From Anaerolineae bacterium (GTDB lineage: Bacteria > Chloroflexota > Anaerolineae > Aggregatilineales > Ch27), in assembly GCA_013178165.1 (NCBI GenBank), contig JABLXG010000004.1, positions 124,001-188,000 on the forward strand: a stretch of DNA of 64,000 bases. The letters are read 5' to 3'. Made by a program: the position numbers and the translations under genes. The notes under the pieces are model-generated. The model saw only the letters and a list, made by a program, of their open reading frames with translations, was not told the origin of the DNA and made no database searches. Positions 16,766-25,863 of the stretch are shown here, in pieces. How positions within the stretch are numbered: the stretch's first letter is position 1; each line of letters starts with the position of its first letter.

Positions 16766-17659
16766 ATGAAAATTGAGACACGAATTGTCCTGGGAACGGC
16801 GTTCTTTTTGGGCCTGCTCCTGATCGTGGGCTGGGTTGCCCTGAACGAGGAAGGTCGCATGGCAGAGTTTACCGTCCAGTACGAGGCGCGCTCGCTGGAA
16901 CGTGGTGCGACGATCTACGAGTCAAACTGCTCTGCCTGCCACGGGGCTTTTGGACAGGGCAGCGGTCGCGCCCCGGCCCTCAATAACCCGCGCCTGTTCA
17001 ACGGTGAGCGCCTGCAGGAGATGAAGTGGGCCGGCGGCCTGTACGCCTATGTAGAAAATGCCATCTCTGCCGGTCGGCCTGCCAGCGTGGCCTACTGGCC
17101 GGAAGCGATGCCAACCTGGGGCCAGCAGTATGGCGGCCCGCTGCGCACTGACCAGATCCGCGATGTCACCCGCTTTGTGCTGAACTGGGAATCTTCGGCG
17201 CTGGATGAGCAGAATCCCCCTGAAGTCTTGCAGGACTTCATCCTGCCCGGCATCCGTGAGGAAGGCGACCTGCAGATCATGGCCTCTGGGCAGCCGGTAG
17301 GAACTGACCTGGCCGCGCTGGAATTGCCGGTCGGCGATCCGGTTCGTGGGGAGAGACTCTACAACTCCAACGAACTGGGTTGTTCCAGCTGTCACATGGG
17401 TGGCGTGATTGCACCGTCGACCGAAGGCACGGTGACCCGCGCTGAACAGCGGATTGCCACCGTGGCGGCGCTGGCGAACTATACGGTTGAGCAATACCTG
17501 ATCGAGAGCATCCTGGTGCCGAACGCTTATCTGGTGCCCAATGAGGGTAGCAAGGTCTATGCGACTGGCGGCATCAGCATCATGCAGCAGAACTATAGCG
17601 ATCGGATTGATGCTCAGGACCTGGCTGATCTGGTGGCCTATTTGCTGACGCAGGGCTGA
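16766..17659 (+). CDS. Membrane-anchored dihaem cytochrome c
   Basis: A 297-residue cytochrome with an N-terminal membrane anchor (LGTAFFLGLLLIVGWVAL) and two CXXCH haem sites: CSACH near residue 53 with surrounding GATIYESN and a second CSSCH near residue 209 in a separate domain. Distal Met ligands are likely in AMPTWGQQYGGPL and SIMQQNY. As the third gene of the bc operon, 17 bases after cytochrome b, it is probably the electron acceptor subunit of that complex. The periplasmic location is inferred from the haem motifs and the N-out anchor. Confidence 0.9.
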   Translation: MKIETRIVLGTAFFLGLLLIVGWVALNEEGRMAEFTVQYEARSLERGATIYESNCSACHGAFGQGSGRAPALNNPRLFNGERLQEMKWAGGLYAYVENAISAGRPASVAYWPEAMPTWGQQYGGPLRTDQIRDVTRFVLNWESSALDEQNPPEVLQDFILPGIREEGDLQIMASGQPVGTDLAALELPVGDPVRGERLYNSNELGCSSCHMGGVIAPSTEGTVTRAEQRIATVAALANYTVEQYLIESILVPNAYLVPNEGSKVYATGGISIMQQNYSDRIDAQDLADLVAYLLTQG

Positions 17660-17947
17660 GGCCAGGGGCCGATCGACAGATGGGATGATGAGGCGCTCCC
17701 TTTGCTGGCTGGCGGCTGGTGAAGGGGGTGCCTTTTCCTGCCGGGCAGGAGGCTGCAGGGTGGTAATTTCGTCTCAAAACAGGCAAAATAGCCGGCTACC
17801 GCCCGGTGCAGCGCCCGGCAGGGGTGATCGCTCCGGTCACCGGCCAGGTAGCTCTGGCTGGGGGACAAAGGCTACGTCTGGCAAGGGCGTATGTCCCTTG
17901 GTGTACCTTGCTGCTGAGATATCTGGGATAGCACAAGGAAGGTGACT
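17660..17947. other. Gene-free gap between the two cytochrome c genes
   Basis: A 288-base gap. I see no convincing gene, RNA or terminator; open frames in it lack ribosome sites or known motifs. The last 14 bases hold the ribosome site of the next gene. Confidence 0.5.
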
Positions 17948-18670
17948 ATGGCGAAACGTGCGCTGATCACGGTGCTTGTGGCGCTGGTAGTGCTGGGCGG
18001 GACGGTAGTGCTGGCTCATGGCGACGGCGACCCGGCGCACGGGGCGGCCCTCTATGCGGAGAATTGCCTGGCCTGTCACGGTCCCGACGGCCAGGGCCGG
18101 GGAACGCATGAGGCCTTCAGCGCTGCCATTCAATATGACTCTGACTTCGAAACGGTGGTGGCTCGTGGTGTGGCTGGCAGCCGGTACATGTTTGCCTGGG
18201 GACAGGAGTACGGTGGCCCGCTGAGCGCCGAAGACATCCTTGATCTGCGCGCCTATGTCCAGACATGGCAGGAGGGCGCGCCAGAACCGCTGCCTGAGCC
18301 GGGAGAGTCCGCCGATCCGGGGGCGGCGCTGTATGCCGCCAACTGCGCTGCCTGTCATGGGCCGCAGGGGCAGGGGCGTTCGCTGACGGGGTTCCCGGCA
18401 ATCGGCCAGTACGCAGATGTGTTGACAATTGCCCGGCGCGGTAAGTCCAGCTCAGCGATGCCGCCGTTTGCCGAAGCCTATGGCGGCCCGCTTTCCGAGG
18501 CCGACCTGAGCGCGATTGCCGCTTACAGCCGGACATGGGAACGGCCCGCGCCGATGATCGTGGCGGCGGAGAACAGCCCGCAGGGCGCCGGGATGCTGAT
18601 CCTGTTGATCGGCCTGGGATCGATCGGTATCGTGGGGCTGTGGGCGCTGACGGCCAGGCCTAACGACTGA
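17948..18670 (+). CDS. Dihaem cytochrome c with C-terminal membrane helix
   Basis: A 240-residue protein. A signal peptide (AKRALITVLVALVVLGGTVVL) is followed by two cytochrome c domains with CLACHG (about 41) and CAACHG (about 136), each followed by a GQGR turn and a YGGPL(S) region holding the likely Met ligand. A C-terminal helix (MLILLIGLGSIGIVGLWAL) anchors it. The two halves look like an internal duplication. AAGGAAGG lies 5 bases before ATG 17948. It lies between the bc operon and ccmE and may shuttle electrons to a terminal oxidase not present here. Confidence 0.88.
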   Translation: MAKRALITVLVALVVLGGTVVLAHGDGDPAHGAALYAENCLACHGPDGQGRGTHEAFSAAIQYDSDFETVVARGVAGSRYMFAWGQEYGGPLSAEDILDLRAYVQTWQEGAPEPLPEPGESADPGAALYAANCAACHGPQGQGRSLTGFPAIGQYADVLTIARRGKSSSAMPPFAEAYGGPLSEADLSAIAAYSRTWERPAPMIVAAENSPQGAGMLILLIGLGSIGIVGLWALTARPND

Positions 18671-18781
18671 GGGGTAAGTCAGACGCAATAGCATCTTTCA
18701 CCTTTTTCTCACCTGATTCTCACCCAAGCGGGGTATCTTTGTCCTGAGGCATTCGCTCGAGTTGAAAAGGGGCATCGCAAC

Positions 18782-19315
18782 GTGGCGCAGACGACAACAT
18801 CCTGGGAGAAGACCGGCGGCACGACCGCAGCTGTTCAGACCGGCCGCAATGGGCGCTTTCTGATCGGGGGCGTGCTTATCCTGGTGGCCATCGCGTTCCT
18901 GATCGGCTATGGTACGTTGAACAATGCCCAGTACTTCATCACGGTGGACGAATTGCTGACCCGCCCCGAACTGGTCGGGAAGACGGTGCGCGTCTCCGGG
19001 GCTGTGATCGGCGACACGATCAGCTACGAAGCCAGCACGCTGACCATCCGCTTCACGATTGTGCATATACCCGCGCAGACGGATAACTTGGCTCTGACGC
19101 TGCATGAGGCAGTCAATAACCCGGCGGCCAGCCGGTTGAATGTAGTTGTGGAAAACGAGCCGATGCCGGACCTGCTGCAGAATGAAGCGCAGGCGATTCT
19201 GACCGGTCGGCTGGGCGAGGACGGCGTCTTCTACGCCGATGAGTTGCTGCTCAAATGCCCGACCCGCTATGAAGAAGCCCTGCCGGAACAGGTTCAGGAA
19301 GCCAGCGCCAACTAA
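18782..19315 (+). CDS. ccmE: Cytochrome c maturation haem chaperone CcmE (CxxxY type)
   Basis: A 177-residue CcmE: one N-terminal membrane helix (FLIGGVLILVAIAFLIGY) and an OB-fold domain (VDELLTRPELVGKTVRVSGAV, then EAQAILTGRLGEDGVFYADELLLKC). The covalent haem site is the variant CPTRY (Cys about 159, Tyr about 163), i.e. Cys-x3-Tyr, instead of the HxxxY of proteobacteria. It receives haem from CcmABCD and gives it to CcmF. GTG start at 18782; no strong ribosome site. It begins the ccm cluster, 111 bases after the dihaem cytochrome. Confidence 0.92.
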   Translation: MAQTTTSWEKTGGTTAAVQTGRNGRFLIGGVLILVAIAFLIGYGTLNNAQYFITVDELLTRPELVGKTVRVSGAVIGDTISYEASTLTIRFTIVHIPAQTDNLALTLHEAVNNPAASRLNVVVENEPMPDLLQNEAQAILTGRLGEDGVFYADELLLKCPTRYEEALPEQVQEASAN

Positions 19316-19493
19316 CGCCAGCCCTGCCATAACTGATCTTGTTTGGCGGGCCGGGTTTACCCGGCGAAGGAGGCAGCAGGCGAAGGTTCGTTCGGTAGCG
19401 TCTGCTGTCTGCTTCTGTGGCCCGTGCAGGCGAATCGGCGCCTGCAGACCAGCGTCCCAGCCCGTCATTGTTGCATGGTCATGAGGAGTCGGT

Positions 19494-21563
19494 ATGCTTG
19501 CTGAACTGGGGATCATCACTACTGCCGTTGCGCTGTTGCTGGCCTGGTACGCGGTGTTGGCCAGCGTCTGGGGGGCACAATCGGGTAGCGAGCGCTGGGT
19601 CTACAGCGCCCGCAATGCGGCCCTGCTGACCTGGCCGCTGCTGACCACCGCCTGCGCCGCCATGATCATCAGCCAGGTCAACGGCGACTTTCACATTGAA
19701 TATGTGTGGGCCACCACTGAGCGTTCCTCCGACCTCTTCTTTAAGCTGACGGCACTGTGGGGTGGGCAGGCCGGATCATTGCTGTTCTGGTCATGGGTAC
19801 TCAGCACCTTTTCTGGGGCGGCGCTCCTGTGGAACTGGCGCAGTGAACGGCGGCTGATGCCCTATGTGATCGCTTTCACGATGGGCACGCTGGGCTTTTT
19901 CCTGATCCTGAACGTGATTATCGAAAATCCCTTCACCCGTCTGTGGCAGTATCCTAACGGCCAGGTGGAAACGGCGCTCTTCCAGCCGGCGGGAGCGATG
20001 CCGGCCATCCCGCGCGATGGGCGCGGCCTTAACCCGTTATTGCGTCACCCCGGCATGGTCTTTCACCCGCCGACGTTGTATCTGGGCTACGTGGGCATGG
20101 TGATCCCGTGGGCGTTTGCCATGGCTGCGCTGGCTTCTGGCGAACTGAGCACCCACTGGATCCGGGCGACGCGACGGTGGATCTTGGTTGCCTGGCTGTT
20201 TCTGAGCCTGGGGCTGATCCTGGGTGGACGCTGGGCGTACGACGTGCTAGGCTGGGGCGGCTACTGGGGCTGGGACCCGGTGGAAAACGCGGCCCTGCTG
20301 CCCTGGCTGACCGGCACGGCCTTCCTCCATAGCGTGATGATCCAGGAGAAGCGGGGGATGCTCAAGGTCTGGAACATGGCCCTGATCATCCTGACCTTCC
20401 TGCTGGTCATCCTGGGGACATTCAGCACGCGCAGCGGCATTGTGAGTAGCGTGCACAGCTTCGCCCAATCCCCGATCGGCCCGCCGATGTTCGCTTTCCT
20501 GGCGATCAGCGCGCTGCTGAGCATCGGCCTGTGGCTGTATCGCTGGCAGCGCGGCGAACTGGCCGCCGAGCATCATCTGGAGAGCTGGCTGAGTCGCGAG
20601 TCGCTGTTCATCCTCAACAACCTGCTCTTTGTGGCGATCACGGTGGCGGTCTTCTGGGGCAGCTACGCCCCGATCTTCACCGAGCTGTTCACTGGCGAGA
20701 AGATCACGCTAGGGCCACCTTACTTCAACAGCGTGACCGCGCCGCTGTTCGCTGCGCTATATGTGCTGATGGGGATCGCGCCGCTTTCTGCCTGGGGCCG
20801 GACTTCCACCAAGCGCCTGGGCAGCGCCATGTTGATCCCGCTGCTGCTGACCGCTGCGCTGGTTATCCTGCTGGTTGTCTTTGGGATGCGCAACTGGATG
20901 GCGATCCTGGCTTATGCGCTGGTAGGCTTTGCCGGGTTTGTGACCCTGTATGAGATCTGGCGCGGGGTGAAGGCGCGCGCCCAGCGCGAATCCTGGCTGG
21001 TGGCGGCCTACAGGCTGTTTGGCCGCAACCGTCGCCGTTACGGCGGGTATGTCATCCACCTGGGCGTGGTGGTGATCGGTCTGGGGGTGATCGGCAGCAC
21101 GATCTTCCAGCAGGAAACGCAGCGCACCCTGGCCGAAGGCGAGGCGTTGACGCTGGGCCGTTACACGATGGTCTACGACCAGTTGACGCGGGCTGTTGCC
21201 GCGGATGGGCGGGTGATGACCATTGCCGAAGTCGAAGTCTACGATGGCAACCAGCTGGTTGCCACGCTGCGCCCCCGCCAGGATTTCTTCCCGAACACCG
21301 AAGGCATGAACACGATGACCATCGCCGGTTCCTACAGCACGCTGGAGAGCGACTTCTACGTGCTGCTGGTGGCCTGGGAGGAAATCAGCCAGGCCGGGGC
21401 AACGTTCAAGGTATACCTCAACCCACTGGTTAACCTGGTCTGGTGGGGTGGGATCATCCTGATTGTGGGGATTATGGTTGCGGCCTGGCCGGAACCGGAT
21501 CGGCTGCGTGCTGTGCGGGAGATGAGCACGGTGGGGTCAGGGACGACCTCGTTGCGGGTTTAG
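19494..21563 (+). CDS. ccmF: Cytochrome c haem lyase subunit CcmF
   Basis: A 689-residue polytopic protein. The tryptophan-rich haem-handling motif is GWGGYWGWDPVENAALLPWL (about 250-270), with WGGQAGSLLFWSW upstream, a HPPTLYLGYVG segment, and a C-terminal periplasmic loop followed by a last helix (LVWWGGIILIVGIMVAAWPEP). CcmF attaches haem to apocytochromes together with CcmH. The ATG is preceded by ATGAGGAGTC. A 178-base gap with a GC-rich hairpin (19350-19365) separates it from ccmE. Confidence 0.95.
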   Translation: MLAELGIITTAVALLLAWYAVLASVWGAQSGSERWVYSARNAALLTWPLLTTACAAMIISQVNGDFHIEYVWATTERSSDLFFKLTALWGGQAGSLLFWSWVLSTFSGAALLWNWRSERRLMPYVIAFTMGTLGFFLILNVIIENPFTRLWQYPNGQVETALFQPAGAMPAIPRDGRGLNPLLRHPGMVFHPPTLYLGYVGMVIPWAFAMAALASGELSTHWIRATRRWILVAWLFLSLGLILGGRWAYDVLGWGGYWGWDPVENAALLPWLTGTAFLHSVMIQEKRGMLKVWNMALIILTFLLVILGTFSTRSGIVSSVHSFAQSPIGPPMFAFLAISALLSIGLWLYRWQRGELAAEHHLESWLSRESLFILNNLLFVAITVAVFWGSYAPIFTELFTGEKITLGPPYFNSVTAPLFAALYVLMGIAPLSAWGRTSTKRLGSAMLIPLLLTAALVILLVVFGMRNWMAILAYALVGFAGFVTLYEIWRGVKARAQRESWLVAAYRLFGRNRRRYGGYVIHLGVVVIGLGVIGSTIFQQETQRTLAEGEALTLGRYTMVYDQLTRAVAADGRVMTIAEVEVYDGNQLVATLRPRQDFFPNTEGMNTMTIAGSYSTLESDFYVLLVAWEEISQAGATFKVYLNPLVNLVWWGGIILIVGIMVAAWPEPDRLRAVREMSTVGSGTTSLRV

Positions 21564-21604
21564 CTACTGGCAGGTGGCTCTCAGGGGTGAGGGATACAAG
21601 TGAG

Positions 21605-22141
21605 ATGGGCAGACGTATGACAACAGGTCGGGTAGTGTCCCATGTGATCCTGACGATGATGGCCGTCCTGCTGCTGGGCGCGCCGCTGCTGGTCTACGCG
21701 CAGGGCGGCGGGCAGGACGCTACGCCCGTGCGGGAAGTGACCGCGGATGAGGTCAACCGCGTCAGCCGCAAGCTGTACTGCCCGGTGTGCGAGAACATCC
21801 CGCTGGATGTCTGCGGCACGGCAGCCTGCGCTCGCTGGCGCGCCCAGGTGCGCACCCTGCTGGAGCAGGGCAAAACCGAGGACGAGGTGATCAGCTACTT
21901 TGTGGAGCAATTCGGCCAGCGCGTGGTCGGCACGCCACAGGACCCCATACTCAATTTTCTGTCCTGGGCGGTGCCGCTGGCCTCGGTGGTTATCGGCGTG
22001 GTGGTGGCGGGATACGCGCTGGTGCGCTGGCGTCGCTTGAGCGCACCGACGCATTCAGCAGCCGCAGACGACGCCGCAGACCTGGGTATTGATGACGATT
22101 ATCGGAAGCGTCTGGAACGCGAATTGAGGAACCTGGAATGA
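21605..22141 (+). CDS. ccmH: Cytochrome c maturation thiol protein CcmH
   Basis: A 178-residue protein with a signal peptide (VILTMMAVLLLGAPLLVYAQ), the redox motif LYCPVCEN (Cys about 59 and 62; a variant of LRCPVCQN), a conserved helical body (ARWRAQVRTLLEQGKTEDEVISYFVEQFG) and a C-terminal membrane helix. It reduces apocytochrome CXXCH cysteines ahead of haem attachment. An extra Cys pair, DVCGTAAC, follows the motif. ATG 21605 is chosen inside a longer frame that overlaps ccmF; GAGGG lies upstream. Its end overlaps the start of the thioredoxin gene (ATGA, 22138-22141). Confidence 0.9.
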   Translation: MGRRMTTGRVVSHVILTMMAVLLLGAPLLVYAQGGGQDATPVREVTADEVNRVSRKLYCPVCENIPLDVCGTAACARWRAQVRTLLEQGKTEDEVISYFVEQFGQRVVGTPQDPILNFLSWAVPLASVVIGVVVAGYALVRWRRLSAPTHSAAADDAADLGIDDDYRKRLERELRNLE

Positions 22142-22728
22142 GCGATGTGAGCGCCCCTGATGGCAACCTGTCGATTCCCTCCGAACCGGCGGCCCGTCCA
22201 CGGCGGTTGTCGCCCTTTGCCGTGGTCATCCTGCTGCTGGTGGTCGCGCTGCTGGGGGTGCTGGGGCTGCGCCTGATTGACGCCAACAAGACCCAGCCCA
22301 ATCATGGCCCCGCGCCCGACTTCACCCTCCAGATCTTCGATGAGCTGGGTGGCGGAGAGCTGCGGTTGAGCGAACAGCGGGGCAAGGTGGTCGTTGTCAA
22401 CTTCTGGGCCAGCTGGTGCGGCCCCTGCCGGGTAGAAGCGCCGGATCTACAGGCGGTGTGGGAAGCCTACCGCGACCGCGGGGATGTCCTGATCGTAGGC
22501 GTGGATTACGTGGACAACACCGCCGATGCCCTGGCCTACATCGAAGAATTCGGGATCACCTATCCCAATGGCCCTGACCTGGGCACCAAAATCTCCACGG
22601 CTTACCGCATCCAGGGCGTGCCGGAGACCTTCGTGATCGGCAAGGATGGCAACATCTTTCAGTTCATTTTTGCGGGCGTGACCGCCCGTGACCTGTCTAA
22701 TATCATCGACCGCGCCCTGGCTCAGTGA
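22138..22728 (+). CDS. Membrane-anchored thioredoxin-like protein (CcmG/ResA type)
   Basis: A 196-residue protein: one N-terminal anchor (FAVVILLLVVALLGVLGLRL), then a thioredoxin fold with WASWCGPCR (about 89-97), GVDYVDN and a cis-Pro loop QGVPETFVIG. It keeps apocytochrome or CcmH thiols reduced outside the membrane. It overlaps ccmH by four bases, so it belongs to the ccm operon. Confidence 0.92.
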   Translation: MSDVSAPDGNLSIPSEPAARPRRLSPFAVVILLLVVALLGVLGLRLIDANKTQPNHGPAPDFTLQIFDELGGGELRLSEQRGKVVVVNFWASWCGPCRVEAPDLQAVWEAYRDRGDVLIVGVDYVDNTADALAYIEEFGITYPNGPDLGTKISTAYRIQGVPETFVIGKDGNIFQFIFAGVTARDLSNIIDRALAQ

Positions 22729-22761
22729 GCCAGATTGACCGCGCCGGTCTACGCAAGCGGA

Positions 22762-23184
22762 ATGACGGACGGACGCATGGAATCGGAATCCTTGATCCTG
22801 GGCATCATCATTGTGGCGCTGTGCCTGCTGGTTGTGCTCTGGCCCTTTCTGAGCGCCCGGCGCGAATCCGTGGTGCGGAATGGGCACCTGAACGGCGAAA
22901 TGGAGCGCCTGATCGCCCAGCGCGATGCGATCTACGCTACCATCCGTGACCTGGACTTTGACTACCAGACGGGCAAGCTGACGGACGAAGACTACCGCAC
23001 CCAGCGGGAAGCCTGGGTAGCGCGCGGGATAGACGTGCTCAAGGCGCTGGATACCCTGCAACAGGTTGCTGAAGCTGCTCCAGCAGCGAATGACGCTACC
23101 GCCGGGCCGGTGCTGGAAGTTGACCTGCTGGATTATGATGCGCAGATTGAGTCCGCCGTGGCTGCCCGGCGGCGCTCTAGCTGA
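22762..23184 (+). CDS. CcmI-like membrane protein
   Basis: About 140 residues: one N-terminal helix (LILGIIIVALCLLVVLWPFL) and a coiled-coil segment with the pattern DLDFDYQTGKLTDEDYRTQREAW seen in the N-terminal module of CcmI/CycH (quoted region is in two parts in the protein: DLDFDYQTGKL and TDEDYR). No TPR domain follows, so it is a minimal CcmI-like protein that may present apocytochrome to CcmH/CcmF. Start uncertain: ATG 22762 or 22777, both without a strong ribosome site; a TTG at 22735 would extend it. Confidence 0.65.
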   Translation: MTDGRMESESLILGIIIVALCLLVVLWPFLSARRESVVRNGHLNGEMERLIAQRDAIYATIRDLDFDYQTGKLTDEDYRTQREAWVARGIDVLKALDTLQQVAEAAPAANDATAGPVLEVDLLDYDAQIESAVAARRRSS

Positions 23185-23197
23185 TAAGAACCCTCTT

Positions 23198-25150
23198 ATG
23201 ATCAAGACCAGAGTGTGGACTGTCCTCAGCATTATGCTGGCGGTTATGCTGGCGGGGTGTGGCCTGGCCAGCGAGCCGGAGATCGTGCAGGAAATCCCGT
23301 TGCCAACCCCGGCGCCGACTATCGTCAGCCCAGAAACGCCGCCTGACCTGGCGGCGGGTGCCGCTTTCTATGCTGCACACTGTGCTGTGTGTCATGGCGC
23401 TGGTGGGCGGGGCGATGGCCAAATGGTGCGCGATGGGCGGCTGCAGACCCCACCGCCCAGTTTTGCCGACCTGGCAACCAGCGGCGGTCAGACGCCACTG
23501 GATTACATGACCGTGATCACTGACGGCAATATGCTGGCCGGGATGCCGCCGTTCTCCAGCTACAACGTCCAGGATCGCTGGAATGTGGCAGCTTATGTCT
23601 TTTCCGGCTGGATGACAGCTGAGCAGATCGCGCAGGGCGGGGTGGTTTACGAGGCGAATTGTGCCTCCTGCCATGGCGACGGCACGGGCAACGGCCCACA
23701 AGCGCCGGAGATCATGCCCGATCTGACCGCGCCGGATTACTGGGCGGCGGTCAGCAATGAGACGCTCCTGCAGGCTATCAGCGCCGGGATCAGCCCGGAG
23801 ATGCCCGGCTTTGCCGATACCCTCAGCGAGGCCGAGATTCTGGCCGTCACCGCCTATGTGCGCGCGCTGGCAGTCAGGGGGACGCCGGGTTTCCCCGCCG
23901 GCGGGGAAACCGTGATGGCCGAAGCACAGGCAACCGCAACCGCGACCCTGGCGGCGGCCAATGGGGAGGGCGCAGGCGGCGCTGGCGAAGTGGCGGAGGC
24001 AGCCAGCGGCGCGGAGCCGGAGCAGATCAGCCTGACCGGGATGGTGATCAACCGGTCAGCGGGCGGGACCGTACCGATCGGAGCGCCGATCACGTTGCAC
24101 ATGTTCGATCCGCCCGACTTTGCCGAGACGATCCTTGAAGGTGAGATTGGCCCGGATGGCACTTATCGCTTTGAGAATGTGCCGCACGTGGCCGACCGGG
24201 TCTACCTGCTCTCGCTGCAATATCAGGATGTCTTCTTCAGTAGCACTATCTACCAGCTGGAAGACGCCAGCAGTGCCGCTATCGAGACCACCGTTGAGAT
24301 CTTCGAGACGACCAATGATCCGGCGGCGTTGCGCTTTACGTCCGGGGTGATGCGCGTCACCTTCTCGCAGTTTGGCATGGAAGTGGCCGAGGTGCTCAGC
24401 ATCACTAACGACTCGGATCGGCTCTTCCTGACGGACGAAACTATTAGCGACAACCAGCGGGTTGCGCTGCGTATTCCTTTGCCGCCCGGCGCTGGCGGAG
24501 TAGGCTTTGAGCCGGGGATGCAGGGCACGCGCTTCCTGATGAACGAGGATGAAACGGTCATCCTGGATACACAGCCGGTGCGGCCCGGACGGGACGACAT
24601 CTTCTTCAGCTACTTCATCCCCTATGAAGACGGCGCGATCATCGAGCAGGAGGTGGCTTACCCCTTTAGCGGGCCGTTCCACCTGCTGATCGAGGCCGGG
24701 CAGGTGACGGTAAGCGGGACGGGCTTCGAGGGCAGCAGCCAGCCGGTTGACATGGGTGGGCGCACCTTCGACGCCTACGTGGCCCGGCTGGAGGTCCCGG
24801 CGGGCGGCGCGATCAGCTTCACCCTCTCCGGGCGGCCACAGGCGGCCAGCGCCGGGAGCACTGCTCAGGCAGGTAGCGGGCTGTCTCCGCTGGTTATCGG
24901 CCTGATCGTGGCCGGTGTGCTGCTGATCGGCGTGGGTGGGTTCCTGTTCCTGCTGCGGCAGGGCGTCCGCGATACGCGACAGGCTGCTATCGACGATCTG
25001 CTGGAGCAGATCGCTGCCCTGGATGACCGCCATGACCGGGGCGAGATCGCCGACAGCGAATACCAGCAGGTGCGCACACGGTTGAAGGCGCGGCTGGCTC
25101 GCCTGATGCGCGAGCAGGAAGCAGGGCCGGGCGAAGGCGGGGCGGCATGA
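23198..25150 (+). CDS. Large dihaem cytochrome c lipoprotein
   Basis: A 650-residue protein. A lipoprotein signal (VMLAGCG, lipid Cys about 22) and Pro/Thr linker lead to two cytochrome c domains with CAVCHG (about 64) and CASCHGD (about 158). Residues about 270-560 form beta-rich domains including a carboxypeptidase-regulatory-like strand set (ITLHMFDPPDF...GPDGTYRFENVP). Then come one membrane helix (LSPLVIGLIVAGVLLIGVGG) and a cytoplasmic coil ending DDRHDRGEIADSEYQQVR, similar in pattern to the CcmI-like neighbour. It lies inside the ccm run; its stop overlaps ccmA (ATGA). The role is unknown; it may sense or bind something at the outer face. Confidence 0.8.
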   Translation: MIKTRVWTVLSIMLAVMLAGCGLASEPEIVQEIPLPTPAPTIVSPETPPDLAAGAAFYAAHCAVCHGAGGRGDGQMVRDGRLQTPPPSFADLATSGGQTPLDYMTVITDGNMLAGMPPFSSYNVQDRWNVAAYVFSGWMTAEQIAQGGVVYEANCASCHGDGTGNGPQAPEIMPDLTAPDYWAAVSNETLLQAISAGISPEMPGFADTLSEAEILAVTAYVRALAVRGTPGFPAGGETVMAEAQATATATLAAANGEGAGGAGEVAEAASGAEPEQISLTGMVINRSAGGTVPIGAPITLHMFDPPDFAETILEGEIGPDGTYRFENVPHVADRVYLLSLQYQDVFFSSTIYQLEDASSAAIETTVEIFETTNDPAALRFTSGVMRVTFSQFGMEVAEVLSITNDSDRLFLTDETISDNQRVALRIPLPPGAGGVGFEPGMQGTRFLMNEDETVILDTQPVRPGRDDIFFSYFIPYEDGAIIEQEVAYPFSGPFHLLIEAGQVTVSGTGFEGSSQPVDMGGRTFDAYVARLEVPAGGAISFTLSGRPQAASAGSTAQAGSGLSPLVIGLIVAGVLLIGVGGFLFLLRQGVRDTRQAAIDDLLEQIAALDDRHDRGEIADSEYQQVRTRLKARLARLMREQEAGPGEGGAA

Positions 25151-25863
25151 TTGAAGTGCGCGGGTTGGTCAAAGCGTTCGGTCTGTTGCCGGTGTTGCGC
25201 GGTCTGAACCTATCGGTGGAGCGCGGGGCGTTTGTGGCTCTGCTGGGGCCGAATGGTTCCGGCAAGACGACGCTGATGCGCATCCTGGCTGCGCTGAGCA
25301 AGCCGACCGCCGGGACGGTGACGATCGGCGGCTGGCGATTGCCGGAGGAAGCAGCGGCGGTGCGCGCCCAGCTTGGCGTGGTGGCCCACCAGCCGCTGCT
25401 CTATGACGGCCTGACAGCGCGGGAAAACCTGGAATTCTATGCCGGGCTATATAGCCTGCCGCGGGAGGATCGCGCTGGCCGGGTGAACGAAGTGCTGGCG
25501 CGGGTTGGGCTGTCGGCCCGCGCTGATGATCTGGTGCGCACCTTCTCGCGTGGGATGCAGCAGCGGCTGGCCATCGCCCGCGCTATCCTGCATCGCCCGC
25601 ACGTCCTGCTCTTTGACGAGCCATATACCGGCCTGGATCAGGACGCGGCGGCCATGCTGGATGCACTGCTGGGTGATATCGCCCGCGACGGCCATACCAT
25701 CGTGATGACCTCGCATGATCTGTTCCGGGCGCGGGCGCTGAGCACCCATGTGGCAATCCTCAGCCGAGGCCAGATCGGCTATTATGAGCGTTCGGCAGCG
25801 ATTCAGCCGCAGGAACTGCCGTCACTGTACGCGGAAGTGACCGGAGCGGCTTCGGTGAGATGA
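25147..25863 (+). CDS. ccmA: ABC transporter ATPase, CcmA type
   Basis: A 238-residue ATPase: Walker A GPNGSGKT (about 35-42), Q-loop region VVAHQPLLYDGL, signature FSRGMQQRLAIARA (about 132), Walker B LLFDEPYTGLD (about 155-165) and switch His in MTSHD. Together with CcmB and CcmC it drives release of haem-loaded CcmE. The start codon overlaps the preceding stop and its own stop overlaps ccmB (ATGA at both ends). Confidence 0.93.
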   Translation: MIEVRGLVKAFGLLPVLRGLNLSVERGAFVALLGPNGSGKTTLMRILAALSKPTAGTVTIGGWRLPEEAAAVRAQLGVVAHQPLLYDGLTARENLEFYAGLYSLPREDRAGRVNEVLARVGLSARADDLVRTFSRGMQQRLAIARAILHRPHVLLFDEPYTGLDQDAAAMLDALLGDIARDGHTIVMTSHDLFRARALSTHVAILSRGQIGYYERSAAIQPQELPSLYAEVTGAASVR

